Assembly: GCA_003599025.1 (NCBI GenBank)
Contig: QZIL01000115.1
Span: 1 to 42,574, forward strand
DNA length: 42,574 nucleotides
Origin: Nitrospiraceae bacterium
GTDB lineage: Bacteria > Nitrospirota > Thermodesulfovibrionia > UBA6902
Direction of reading: 5' to 3'
Part shown: in pieces, positions 33,773 to 42,077 of the stretch
Numbering within the stretch: position 1 is the stretch's first letter
Layout: each line of letters opens with the position of its first letter
The notes under the pieces: generated by a model
The model's database searches: none
Told to the model about the DNA's origin: nothing
What the model saw: only the letters and a program-made list of their open reading frames with translations
Position numbers and translations under genes: made by a program

Positions 33773-35062
33773 TTACCTCGAATTCAATTTTTCATATTCT
33801 CTGATTTTGCCGGATGTAATGTAGTAATCCAGCTCCCTGTTTGCGATTCGCCTCGCCTCCCTTTTGAGGTCCTGCTTACTGTCAAGGACATAACTCTGGA
33901 TCATCAGGAATTTTTCTGTCTGTATATCGAGAAAGACATTGTCCACGACAGGCGTGCCAGCAAATTTCTTTTTTGCCTGTCCTTCCTTTAATACGTCAGT
34001 AAATGGCCTCCCTGATTGCGCGGCAATCTTCTTGGCCTCGTTAACAGCATCTATCCAGTCTGAATGCATGATCTTATAGTAGTCCCGCATCGCCTGTTTA
34101 TTGAAATGAACAAAGTATGATCTGTCCTTGCGCTTCATGTTGAATGTGACCCTCACTGAGTCTGTATCGATCGTGTCCACAAAGAGGAGTTTCTTCCCGT
34201 CCCTCGCGATCTCCCACTTCAGGTCCCACAGGGAAAGCCCCATCCCGTCAAATATCTGCTGAAGCATGTATGCGCCGAGCATTGCCATGGCAAGAGACTT
34301 TGAAAAGGTATCGCCGTCCACGCCAGAGATCATTGCTGCCTCCTGGCGGCTGATGTTCCTGTCCTCAGGTTCGTACTTGGTCGTCAGATCGACAATGGGA
34401 GGATCAAACCGTGTCCATGGGCTCAGCGAACTTACGCCCAGTTCATTAAGATATGCCTTTTTATCTGCATCGCCAAGACGGTCATACTTTCTCAGTATAG
34501 ATGAGCCCGTGGTTATGCCAAGCCTTACGATGTATTCAAGCGGTATCACATTACGGTCGATATGGTGGTATTTTTCATAATCATAAAAATGCCGGCCCAT
34601 GAATTTTTTCAATACCGGTTTTTCTACCGTATATTTTTTTATTAGCGTAAGATTGCTGAGTGTACCGGGAAAGCCTTTGGCATAGACCTTTCCTGTCCTG
34701 CGTTCAACCATTCCAAGGTGGTGAGTGGGGGCACCGCTCTTAGTGAATCCGGACAGTACCTTATTGATAAGTCCGGATTTGTCTTTCTGCAATAACTTGC
34801 CCTTGCCGGAAAGTCCCTCAGCCAGCCTCTTCCATGATTTCGGGTTCTGCAGCTCCTGAAAAACCAGATGCCTGAAGCCAGCCCTCCCGGTGTCACTGCC
34901 TTCAATATTGAAGATTGTGCCGACATCAAATACCGATCCGCCGGAAGATGTTTCGCTTATTATGAGATCTGAGTGCCCCGGTACATTGTAGAGCTTCTGC
35001 ACCGAGCCCAAATATAACGGCCTGCCGGTTTTTAAATTAATTTTCTTTGGAAATACACTCAT
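33773..35062 (-). CDS. Divergent SAICAR synthetase-like (PurC family) protein
   Basis: The 429-residue protein keeps recognisable PurC elements in order: GSVQKLYNV (20-27; compare GKVRDVYEV), SVFDVGTIFN (43-52), IPLEYIVRLGITTGSSILRK (173-192), LTTKYEPEDRNIS (226-238) and LWDLKWEIARDGKKLLFVDT (279-298). It is much longer than ordinary PurC (about 240-300 residues) and its motifs deviate from the consensus. It may be the organism's SAICAR synthase or a paralogue with another substrate. ATG 35062 lies behind GGAGG; an earlier ATG at 35095 lacks a site. The NYN gene follows. Confidence 0.72.
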   Translation of the reverse strand: MSVFPKKINLKTGRPLYLGSVQKLYNVPGHSDLIISETSSGGSVFDVGTIFNIEGSDTGRAGFRHLVFQELQNPKSWKRLAEGLSGKGKLLQKDKSGLINKVLSGFTKSGAPTHHLGMVERRTGKVYAKGFPGTLSNLTLIKKYTVEKPVLKKFMGRHFYDYEKYHHIDRNVIPLEYIVRLGITTGSSILRKYDRLGDADKKAYLNELGVSSLSPWTRFDPPIVDLTTKYEPEDRNISRQEAAMISGVDGDTFSKSLAMAMLGAYMLQQIFDGMGLSLWDLKWEIARDGKKLLFVDTIDTDSVRVTFNMKRKDRSYFVHFNKQAMRDYYKIMHSDWIDAVNEAKKIAAQSGRPFTDVLKEGQAKKKFAGTPVVDNVFLDIQTEKFLMIQSYVLDSKQDLKREARRIANRELDYYITSGKIREYEKLNSR

Positions 35063-35179
35063 CACTACCTCCGGTAAACAGTCTGTGAAAAACAATTCAG
35101 GGTATTAAGCTAACTGTTTAAAGGCCAATTAGTCAATGACTTTTCGGGGAGTATGCGGAGGTCCAGCCTGCATATATTT

Positions 35180-36139
35180 CTAACCCATAATATTTTTAAA
35201 CGATTCCAAGAGGGCGCTGTTGGTCGGATATTTCTGAAGGAGTTCGATAAGTTTTTCCATGGCGGCAACACTATTCATCCCTGCCAGGCCCCGGTACAGC
35301 AATTGAAGACATCTGTACTCTTCAGGTTCGAACAAAAGCTCGGCACGCCGGGTAGCGCTCTTTGATACATCTATTGCCGGGAACACCCTCTTTTGTGCCA
35401 GTTCTTTTGAGAGCACCAGTTCCATATTGCCAGTACCTTTAAACTCCTCAAATATGACATTATCCATAGCGCTTCCAGTATCTACCAGGATCGTGGCAAG
35501 GATTGTTATAGAGCCCATGTCCTCTACATTGCGTGCAGTACCGAAAATACGGCGGGGCACTTCAAGCGCACCGGCAGTCACCCCTCCTGACATCGTACGC
35601 CCCCTGCCCCGGTGCTGTGCGTTATGCACACGCGCCAGACGCGTAAGTGAGTCAAGCAGTATCATCACATTGTGCCCTGCTGCAGCTTCCTTGAAGGCCT
35701 CTGCTATCACCTCATCAACGATCTTGATATGGCTTTCATGACCGTGGTCCATAGACGAGGAATATACCCTGGCATTAACACTTCGCCTGAAATCAGTCAC
35801 CTCTTCGGGCCGCTCATCAACGAGCAGGCAGTATACCTTCATGTCAGGATACCCGTTTGTTACTGCATTAGAGATGTTCTTTAAGAATGTTGTCTTGCCC
35901 AGTCCGGGCGATGATACAACAAGGGCGCGCTGCCCCATCCCTATCGGACAAACCAGATCAAATGCACGCACAGACAGATCATCACTGCCCTTTTCAAGAA
36001 CAATTCGAGTATGCGGATTTACAGCTGTACCCGCAAGAAACTTTTCCTCATCAGCTGAAACAACCCTGCGCGCAGGTGCCTGCCGACGCAACTGCGGTCG
36101 TGGTGTCCCGCGCCGCGGATTAAAACGATACGAACTCAT
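35180..36139 (-). CDS. rho: Short Rho-like ATPase lacking the N-terminal RNA-binding domain
   Basis: The 319-residue protein matches the Rho motor domain closely: DERPEEVTDFRRSV (108-121), ILLDSLTRLARVHN (160-173), MSGGVTAGAL (183-192) and FEEFKGTGNMEL. Walker A is SSPGLGKT (76-83), unlike the usual PPKAGKT. Rho proteins have about 420 residues; here the N-terminal helical and cold-shock (primary RNA-binding) regions are replaced by about 40 residues rich in Arg and Pro. AAGGAG precedes ATG 36139 and no longer in-frame start exists, so this is the native protein, not a truncated reading. It could be a second Rho, a regulator of Rho, or a specialised helicase. Confidence 0.85.
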   Translation of the reverse strand: MSSYRFNPRRGTPRPQLRRQAPARRVVSADEEKFLAGTAVNPHTRIVLEKGSDDLSVRAFDLVCPIGMGQRALVVSSPGLGKTTFLKNISNAVTNGYPDMKVYCLLVDERPEEVTDFRRSVNARVYSSSMDHGHESHIKIVDEVIAEAFKEAAAGHNVMILLDSLTRLARVHNAQHRGRGRTMSGGVTAGALEVPRRIFGTARNVEDMGSITILATILVDTGSAMDNVIFEEFKGTGNMELVLSKELAQKRVFPAIDVSKSATRRAELLFEPEEYRCLQLLYRGLAGMNSVAAMEKLIELLQKYPTNSALLESFKNIMG

Positions 36140-36419
36140 ATATACTCCTTATTTTTTAACAGCAGGTCGTTATCCTGGAGATTTTGAATTTTTTCTATGC
36201 AGCTCCCGGAGATCTGAATACCTGAGTGTCCATAGCACGTCAATCCCCCTCCGTAATTTTAGCAGATATCTCTTTTTTATGTATACGCTGTTATTTTTTC
36301 CACCTTATTTCAGTCACCTGGGCTGATGCTAACAAATATCTTTCATAGTATCTCCATAATATTCCCAATTTGGCTTCATTTTATTTAAAATCATATTCAT
36401 GCTAAAAAAGGAACTTAAT
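36140..36419. other. AT-rich intergenic region
   Basis: There is no gene between the divergent Rho-like and Ap4A phosphorylase genes, apart from the overlapping leader frame below. The sequence is AT-rich, especially 36340-36420, and probably holds both promoters, but I could not assign clear -35/-10 pairs. Confidence 0.4.
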
Positions 36420-36458
36420 ATGATCTGTATCAGGACCGTAAGTGAATATAATACCTGA
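36420..36458 (+). other. Possible 12-codon leader peptide overlapping the Ap4A phosphorylase start
   Basis: ATG 36420 with GGA 7 nt upstream encodes MICIRTVSEYNT, and its TGA (36456-36458) lies inside the next gene, whose GTG start is at 36442. It could couple or tune translation, or be chance. Confidence 0.2.
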
Positions 36459-37365
36459 ACAAATGTGGACCCCGGGCAGGCTCTGGTCCAGTATTGTCAG
36501 CAGTACTCAGCATGCACTGAAGACGGGTGCGCTTATGCCGATCTCTACGGAAACGAGCTGGATAACTGACAGCGGAATTGACTTTCAGATCAGAGTTGTT
36601 TCAAGCCTCCGTCATAAAAGGGAGGCCGGGAAGCGGGAAGAAGACAAAGCATCTGCAGGTCAGAAAAGGCCCAATCCCTTTTTGCCCTATGAGAAAGACA
36701 TGTTCGTCTCTGACATAACTCCTTCACACCTGTGCCTCTTAAATAAGTTCAATGTAATCGACTATCACCTGCTCATTGTTACCCGTGAGTTTGAGGACCA
36801 GGAGATGCTGCTTACCCTGCGGGATTTTGAAGCTGTCTGGATGTGTATGGCTGAATTTGAAGGCCTCGCGTTTTATAACGGCGGTGTAGTCGCAGGGGCC
36901 AGCCAGCCCCATAAGCACCTGCAGATGGTCCCTCTGCCAATTGGAGACAGAGGCTGTTCATTACCCATAGACCCCCTGATCAGAAGTTCGCAGGCAGACG
37001 GTCTTTTACGTTATTCCCGTGAGTTGCCGTTCATACATTCTATCGCGTTCCTTGACCGGTCAATTGCCGGATATCCCGGTGACGCAGCTGAAGTCACACA
37101 CCAGCTCTACCGCATGATGCTTAAAAAAACAGGCCTGAATGAAGTTGCTCAATTGACAGAAGAAAAGCAGTCCGGCCCGTACAACCTGTTATTCACCCGC
37201 GACTGGATGCTGCTGGTGAAACGGAGCACAGAGTTTTTCGGTACCATATCCGTGAATGCACTGGGGTTTGCCGGAGGGCTTCTGGCAAGAGATGATCAGG
37301 AGATGAAACTGATCAGAGACAGCGGGCCGATGACGATACTAAGACATACTGCGGCAGCGGATTAG
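36442..37365 (+). CDS. Ap4A phosphorylase / ATP adenylyltransferase-like protein (HIT superfamily)
   Basis: The 307-residue protein resembles Apa1/Apa2-type diadenosine tetraphosphate phosphorylases. The active-site triad is HKHLQ in QPHKHLQMVPLP (His157, His159, Gln161), preceded by NGGVVAGAS. An N-terminal domain (NPFLPYEKDMFVSDITPSH, LNKFNVIDYHLLIVTREFED) and the C-terminal ATP-transferase part (PYNLLFTRDWMLLVKRS) are both present. It would split Ap4A with phosphate to ADP and ATP, or act on related nucleotides. The start is GTG at 36442 with AGGA upstream. The family match is good; the true substrate is untested. Confidence 0.85.
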   Translation: MNIIPEQMWTPGRLWSSIVSSTQHALKTGALMPISTETSWITDSGIDFQIRVVSSLRHKREAGKREEDKASAGQKRPNPFLPYEKDMFVSDITPSHLCLLNKFNVIDYHLLIVTREFEDQEMLLTLRDFEAVWMCMAEFEGLAFYNGGVVAGASQPHKHLQMVPLPIGDRGCSLPIDPLIRSSQADGLLRYSRELPFIHSIAFLDRSIAGYPGDAAEVTHQLYRMMLKKTGLNEVAQLTEEKQSGPYNLLFTRDWMLLVKRSTEFFGTISVNALGFAGGLLARDDQEMKLIRDSGPMTILRHTAAAD

Positions 37366-37556
37366 GCTTATATGCAGGTTGAACCTCTTGTGGCACACGC
37401 TGGAATCGAATAAATAAGGATGAAATCATCATTATCTTAAAGATATCGGGTTAACTGAAATTCAGGGATATCAGGGTCAGACTGTTATTCAGACCTGATA
37501 AATGTATTAGTATCTATCATCGTAATCCGCTCAAATCTGCTATCATACTTATCACT

Positions 37557-38030
37557 ATGATGAACATAAAAATATGCCCTGATTGCGGGACTGAATATTT
37601 CTCACATATCCGGGACTGCGCTGATTGCGGCACGGTCCTTCTTCTGCCTGAGGAAAACAAGAATCTCCAGGAAGAGCGGAAACGCTGCAAAGATAAACTC
37701 CTTGAGAAGCCTGTAGTTGTCAGAGAGGGCGATCTGGACTGGTTGAATGAATTGTACAATGTCCTGATTGATGCCTCTATCCCATGCGTTATTAATGTTG
37801 ACAGATGCATAAAAGGCTGCGGTACTCATCCTCACCAGCTGCTGGTATCAGAGACTGATGCAGTAAGGGCAAATGAAATAATAGAAGAATATTTCATGAG
37901 TCTCCATCCGGAAATGCAGGCCTCAAATAAGATCAGGGAATGCGACGAATGTCCGGCATGCGGTACTCCTGTGAATTCAGACAGTGTTGAGTGCCCGGAC
38001 TGCGGACTGCGTCTTCTGATAATTGAATAA
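37557..38030 (+). CDS. Zinc-ribbon protein with central DUF2007-like domain
   Basis: The 157-residue protein has a zinc ribbon at each end: CPDCG...CADCG at about 7-25, and CPACG...CPDCG at about 132-152. The middle contains LDWLNELYNVLIDASIPCVI and HQLLVSETDAVRANEIIEEY, a pattern similar to DUF2007-like, PII-related ferredoxin-fold domains. No enzyme motif is present, so it may be a regulatory or adaptor protein. It has two adjacent ATG codons at its start. The upstream region has a bulged inverted repeat (37470-37478 / 37492-37499). Confidence 0.7.
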   Translation: MMNIKICPDCGTEYFSHIRDCADCGTVLLLPEENKNLQEERKRCKDKLLEKPVVVREGDLDWLNELYNVLIDASIPCVINVDRCIKGCGTHPHQLLVSETDAVRANEIIEEYFMSLHPEMQASNKIRECDECPACGTPVNSDSVECPDCGLRLLIIE

Positions 38031-38058
38031 TTCTACAGAGGATGTGTCCATGCTTTAA

Positions 38059-38856
38059 TCAATAAAGCGGCCCGTACAGATCAGGCCGTCTGGCCTTTAA
38101 AAGATCATTATACTGATTCAAAACCTTGTCTCTTGCAGTCGTAGGATCGATAGAGACTGACATCAGTGACTCTTCATCGTCAGATGCCCTTACCAGTATT
38201 TCACCCCTTGGAGAAACAACCTCGCTTTTGCCAATAAACGTGAGGGACTGGTCCGGCCTCCTGTGTTCAGTGCCGATGCGGTTAGCTGTAACAGCGAACA
38301 CCCTGTTTTCAAGACACCTGACCGGCATTGAGTCAGGGCAGAACGGCAGCACCAGGTTTGAGGGATGGGCAACCACTTCAGCGCCGAGAAGCGCGAGGCT
38401 CCTCATGGATTCAGGGAAGAACCAGTCAAAGCATATCTTTATCCCTATGCGGCCGATCTTTGTGTCCCAGACCCTGAACCCTGTGTCTCCGGGCGTAAAG
38501 TAGAGAGTCTCTTCAGAGAAAAGATGCGTCTTGCGGTAAAAACCGATAAACCCTTCGGGTCCGGTAAAGACTGCTGAATTATAAAATTTGTCTCCTGCCC
38601 TCTCAGGAAGCCCCGCAACAATATAGATATTTTTTTCATGCGACAATTCTATAAGGGCCTCTGTTGTGGGGCCCTTCGGGACCTGCTCAGAGAGATCATC
38701 GACCTCGTCTTCAGAGATGAACTGGTAGCCGGTCGCAAAAAATTCCGGGAGCACAAGGAGATGGGCATCCGTGTCCTTTATCGCAGTCACAACCTTGTTT
38801 ATGTTCTTCTCTTTTTCCCCGAATGCAGGGCTGAACTGATAGAAGCCAACTTTCAT
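38059..38856 (-). CDS. Nitrilase-superfamily amidase (omega-amidase-like)
   Basis: The 265-residue hydrolase has the full catalytic triad: Glu38 (LPEFFATGY), Lys109 (GFYRKTHLF) and Cys142 (IKICFDWFFPES). Relatives hydrolyse amides such as alpha-ketoglutaramate or N-carbamoyl compounds; the precise substrate is not clear. There is no signal peptide. It is convergent with the zinc-ribbon gene and separated by only 28 nt from its end. A TGTCATT palindromic element lies upstream. Confidence 0.9.
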   Translation of the reverse strand: MKVGFYQFSPAFGEKEKNINKVVTAIKDTDAHLLVLPEFFATGYQFISEDEVDDLSEQVPKGPTTEALIELSHEKNIYIVAGLPERAGDKFYNSAVFTGPEGFIGFYRKTHLFSEETLYFTPGDTGFRVWDTKIGRIGIKICFDWFFPESMRSLALLGAEVVAHPSNLVLPFCPDSMPVRCLENRVFAVTANRIGTEHRRPDQSLTFIGKSEVVSPRGEILVRASDDEESLMSVSIDPTTARDKVLNQYNDLLKARRPDLYGPLY

Positions 38857-38931
38857 GGGAATAATATATCACTAATCAGGTTCATTGTCTAATTAGTATC
38901 TGTTATGGAAAGTGATAATTTGATATTAACA

Positions 38932-39005
38932 TGTCATTTCGAGCAAAGCGAGAAATCTCAATCTGTTGCAATACCGAAAGATTTCTCCCGCTGGTCGAAA
39001 TGACA
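38932..39005. repeat. TGTCATT-ended palindromic element (MITE/REP-like)
   Basis: The terminal inverted repeats TGTCATTTCGA (38932-38942) and TCGAAATGACA (38995-39005) are exact, and AGAAATCT (38951-38958) pairs with AGATTTCT (38980-38987). The total is 74 bp. The ends share TGTCATT with the element at 33127-33216, so both may belong to one superfamily. Confidence 0.7.
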
Positions 39006-39080
39006 GTCCAGCTAAGGAAGTATTTTATAGTTTCAGCAACAGGAGCTAATTAACAATATCATCTATAAGCTCTCAGTCGG

Positions 39081-39102
39081 GATCGACTCGTACCGAGCGA
39101 TC
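39081..39102. other. Stable hairpin in the spacer
   Basis: GATCG-A-CTCG pairs with CGAGCGATC around a TAC loop, with one bulged A. It lies before the DUF5666-type gene in a 372-bp gap that otherwise holds the palindromic element and the promoter described below. It could be the end of a short transcript. Confidence 0.35.
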
Positions 39103-39133
39103 ATTATTATTGACAGATAAGCGTGATGAGGAC

Positions 39134-39169
39134 TTCTTTAATCTTTCTTTAATGATCCACTGTTAAGAT
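39134..39169 (+). promoter_or_regulatory. OmpR-type tandem box and -10 of the DUF5666/cytochrome operon
   Basis: TTCTTTAAT occurs twice (39134-39142 and 39145-39153), with an exact 11-bp period, the spacing used by OmpR/PhoB-family regulators. TAAGAT (39164-39169) sits 10 bp downstream as a -10, with no good -35, as in PhoB-activated promoters. An OmpR-family regulator begins at 42074. Confidence 0.5.
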
Positions 39170-39228
39170 GATTGCAGGGATTCGGAAAGGAATTCTAAAC
39201 ATGAACAAACCTTAAAGAGGAGGATATA

Positions 39229-39861
39229 ATGAAAACCAAATTAATAACATTGATAGTCGGGGTAGCCATTTCATTACTTGCAGGCATTGCACATGCCAGT
39301 GATGATCATAGCGAACACGGAGAATACCAGAACTATAATAAGGGAGCATATCCCGGCAAATTCTACGGCACAGTCGAGCGCATGCCGGAGGCTGGCTGGA
39401 ACGGGATCTGGGTTATTAACGGAAGAGACGTCCTTGTGACCGGGAAGACCAGGATCGAGGAAGAATACGGGAAGGCAGCTCCGGGTGCTTATGTTGAAGT
39501 AAAAGGCGATTACTCAGGCAAGACATTCACCGCTTACAAGATTGAGGTAAAGGGAGAGAAAAGACATCAGGAAATCGCCCCTTCGCCTGAACAGTCCTCT
39601 AACGGCAAACCACGTGATTATTCCACGCATCAGGACAAGGTCTTCAACAGCAGGTTTGAGGGAGTGATCGAAGCCCTGCCTAAAGCTGGCTATGAAGGCC
39701 TTTGGATAATCGACGGCAGAAAGATTGAAGTGACCACAAAAACAATTATCAGCGAAACAGGCAGCGGGGCAGCTGTCGGGGCCTTTGTAAAAGTAAAAGG
39801 CAGCCGCAGCGGGGAAACGATCACTGCCTATGAGATTGAAATAGAAGGCAAAGGAAAGTAA
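39229..39861 (+). CDS. Periplasmic protein with two DUF5666-like domains
   Basis: The 210-residue exported protein has a signal peptide at 1-23 (ending AHA). Two copies of one beta-rich domain follow: about 43-105 (FYGTVERMPEAGWNGIWVIN) and about 142-207 (FEGVIEALPKAGYEGLWIID). Both have the DUF5666 pattern of G-W-I-(D/N)-GR, then T-K-T, then G-A-(Y/F)-V-(E/K)-VKG and TAY-(K/E)-IE. A His/Asp-rich stretch (SDDHSEHGEYQNY) follows the signal peptide. AGAGGAGG precedes the ATG. Function is unknown, and a b-type cytochrome follows 59 nt later, so a respiratory or metal-related role is possible. Confidence 0.8.
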   Translation: MKTKLITLIVGVAISLLAGIAHASDDHSEHGEYQNYNKGAYPGKFYGTVERMPEAGWNGIWVINGRDVLVTGKTRIEEEYGKAAPGAYVEVKGDYSGKTFTAYKIEVKGEKRHQEIAPSPEQSSNGKPRDYSTHQDKVFNSRFEGVIEALPKAGYEGLWIIDGRKIEVTTKTIISETGSGAAVGAFVKVKGSRSGETITAYEIEIEGKGK

Positions 39862-39920
39862 GCCTGCTAAGGCTGCAGGGACCTGGACTTTAAAACGGTC
39901 CGGAATAAAGGAGTCATAAT

Positions 39921-40661
39921 ATGACACAAATTAAAATATGGGATATACCGACACGCCTGTTTCACTGGCTGCTGGCGGCTGCAGTCCTGACGGCATTCGG
40001 CATCGCACAGTTTGTGCCGGACGAGGACCCTCTGTTTTCCATTCACGCGCTTATCGGGCTGGTGACAGGATTGATGGTGCTCTTCAGGATAATCTGGGGG
40101 TTTGCGGGCTCAAGGTATGCCCGTTTCAATTCATTCACATTCAGTCCCGGAGAGTTTGCCAGCTATATAAGAGACGCTTTCAGCGGAAAGGGAAAACGGT
40201 ATATGGGCCACAACCCCGGATCGGGTTACGCTGTATATATCATGCTGGTCCTCCTGTCTGGCCTCATCACAACAGGAGTGCTTGGTCAGGGTGGAAATGA
40301 GAGTTTCGAGGAACTGCATGAGCTGTTTGCGTATGTAATGACCGCTGTAGTGGCTGCACACCTGGCTGGTGTGCTCCTGCATACGGTCAGGTATAAAGAG
40401 AACATCGTTTTCAGCATGGTAACCGGCAACAAGGACGGCGGCGAGAATGAAGGGATATCATCGACCAGACCTCTGGCAGGGGCCGCTTTCCTGCTTTTAA
40501 CCGGATTGTGGACAGCGGGTCTATTCAGCAGCTTCGACCCGAATACAAAGCAAACGATTCTTCCTGTCATAGGAGCTAGTATTCAGCTTGGTGAAATTGA
40601 AGGCAACGAGGAAGGGCATGAAGGCCATCAACGCAATCATCACGAAGACAGAGATGATTGA
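39921..40661 (+). CDS. Cytochrome b561-type membrane protein with His-rich tail
   Basis: The 246-residue protein has about five membrane helices. The cytochrome b561 features are IWDIPTRLFHWLLAAAV (heme His15), FSIHALIGLVTGLMVLFRIIWG (His43), and the third and fourth helices with LHELFAY and HLAGVLLHTVRY. Such proteins pass electrons across or within the membrane, often to or from periplasmic partners. The C-terminus, EGHEGHQRNHHEDRDD, is His/Glu/Asp-rich and could bind metal. AAAGGAG lies before ATG 39921. It is in one operon with the DUF5666-type gene. Confidence 0.88.
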   Translation: MTQIKIWDIPTRLFHWLLAAAVLTAFGIAQFVPDEDPLFSIHALIGLVTGLMVLFRIIWGFAGSRYARFNSFTFSPGEFASYIRDAFSGKGKRYMGHNPGSGYAVYIMLVLLSGLITTGVLGQGGNESFEELHELFAYVMTAVVAAHLAGVLLHTVRYKENIVFSMVTGNKDGGENEGISSTRPLAGAAFLLLTGLWTAGLFSSFDPNTKQTILPVIGASIQLGEIEGNEEGHEGHQRNHHEDRDD

Positions 40662-40754
40662 CAGTGACAAATGCTTAGAGTGTGGACATGGTTAATTACG
40701 TAATAATAAAAGGATTTGTTCGGGAAGTTTTACGGTTTCGGTATATAATTGTAG

Positions 40755-42077
40755 ATGATGAACGCGGCCCCTGAGAAAAAGCTGTCCCTGTTTGATTCAA
40801 CATGCATAATTGTCGGCATCATAATAGGTGCCGGCATTTATGAGACAGGCCCGCTTGTGGCTGCAAGCATGGGCAGCGGATCGGGGGTCATAGGCATCTG
40901 GCTTGCCGGAGGACTGCTTGCTCTGACAGGGGCATTATGTTATGCGGAACTGGCCACCGCTTATCCGCGCGAGGGAGGAGATTATGTGTATCTGAGCCGC
41001 ACATACGGCAGCGCATCGGGTTATATCTTCGGCTGGTCACAACTGGCCATCATACGGCCGGGTGACATAGCGCTCATGGCCTTTGTCTTCGGGAGATATG
41101 CTGAAACGCTTTATGCCCCGTCTGAAAACGTGCGGGTAATGTATGCTGTATCAGTGGTTGTGCTTCTGACAGTAATCAATATGCTCGGTGTCAGGGGCGG
41201 TAAATGGACACAGAACATTTTAACTGTGATCAAGACCCTCGGTCTGCTGGCGATTGTTACTGCCGGCATGCTCGCACCAGGGGCATCAAAGGCAGCGGGA
41301 CCGGCTTCCCTTTCGATGGGGGGGCTTGAACTCGCCCTAATACTTGTTTTGTTTACATATGGCGGCTGGAACGAAATGGCTTATGTGGCTGCAGAGATCA
41401 AACGGCCTGAGAGAAATATAGTCCGCGCCCTTGTAACAGGAACGGTAGCAGTGGCTGCATTATATGTTCTGGTCAATATCGCATTTCTCCATGCACTCGG
41501 GTATGAAAAGACTGCCGCCTCACAGGCTGTAGCCGTTGACACCGTCTCCGCGATATTTCCCTATATTGCCGGCAAGGCCATCAGCGTCCTTATATGTGTC
41601 TCAGCCCTCGGGGCTGTCAACGGGCTTATTTTCACCGGAGCGCGTATCTCATACGCACTCGGCACTGAGCACGCTTCATTCCGGGGCCTTGGAAAATGGA
41701 GCAACCGCTTCGGCACGCCGGTATGGGCGCTTATCGCACAGGGATGCCTCAGCGCAGCGATCATCCTCTTTGCCGGTTCATTTATTGATACGATACTCTA
41801 TACTGCCCCGGTGGTATGGCTGTTCTTTCTTGCTACCGGTCTGTCTGTCTTTTTACTGAGGAAAAAAGAACCGGGGACAGAGCGTCCGTATAAGATTACC
41901 GGCTACCCTGTGGTTCCGATTATTTTTTGTGCCTGCTGCGTATTCATGCTCTACAGCTCGGTTTCCTACGCCCTCAGGAACAAACCGGCCGGACTGCTGG
42001 TCATGACTGTCGCACTGCTGGCAGGAGCGCTGGTCTTCCGGTTTACTGAGGTGAAGAAAAAGAAGGAGAGCAAGTGA
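40755..42077 (+). CDS. APC-superfamily amino acid permease
   Basis: The 440-residue protein has about twelve membrane helices and the APC helix-1 motif IIVGIIIGAGIYETGP. EGGDYVYLSRTYG and NEMAYVAAEIKRPERNI are typical of the LAT/APA branch of neutral or cationic amino acid transporters. TATAAT at 40744-40749 ends 5 nt before the ATG, with no clear ribosome-binding site, so a leaderless transcript is possible although the -35 is poor. The stop overlaps the response-regulator start by 4 nt. Confidence 0.9.
   Translation: MMNAAPEKKLSLFDSTCIIVGIIIGAGIYETGPLVAASMGSGSGVIGIWLAGGLLALTGALCYAELATAYPREGGDYVYLSRTYGSASGYIFGWSQLAIIRPGDIALMAFVFGRYAETLYAPSENVRVMYAVSVVVLLTVINMLGVRGGKWTQNILTVIKTLGLLAIVTAGMLAPGASKAAGPASLSMGGLELALILVLFTYGGWNEMAYVAAEIKRPERNIVRALVTGTVAVAALYVLVNIAFLHALGYEKTAASQAVAVDTVSAIFPYIAGKAISVLICVSALGAVNGLIFTGARISYALGTEHASFRGLGKWSNRFGTPVWALIAQGCLSAAIILFAGSFIDTILYTAPVVWLFFLATGLSVFLLRKKEPGTERPYKITGYPVVPIIFCACCVFMLYSSVSYALRNKPAGLLVMTVALLAGALVFRFTEVKKKKESK

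Noticed and set aside
37390-37410. Second sigma-54 promoter (TGGCACACGCTGGAA)
   Set aside because: The -24 part matches but there is no TTGC at the required spacing.
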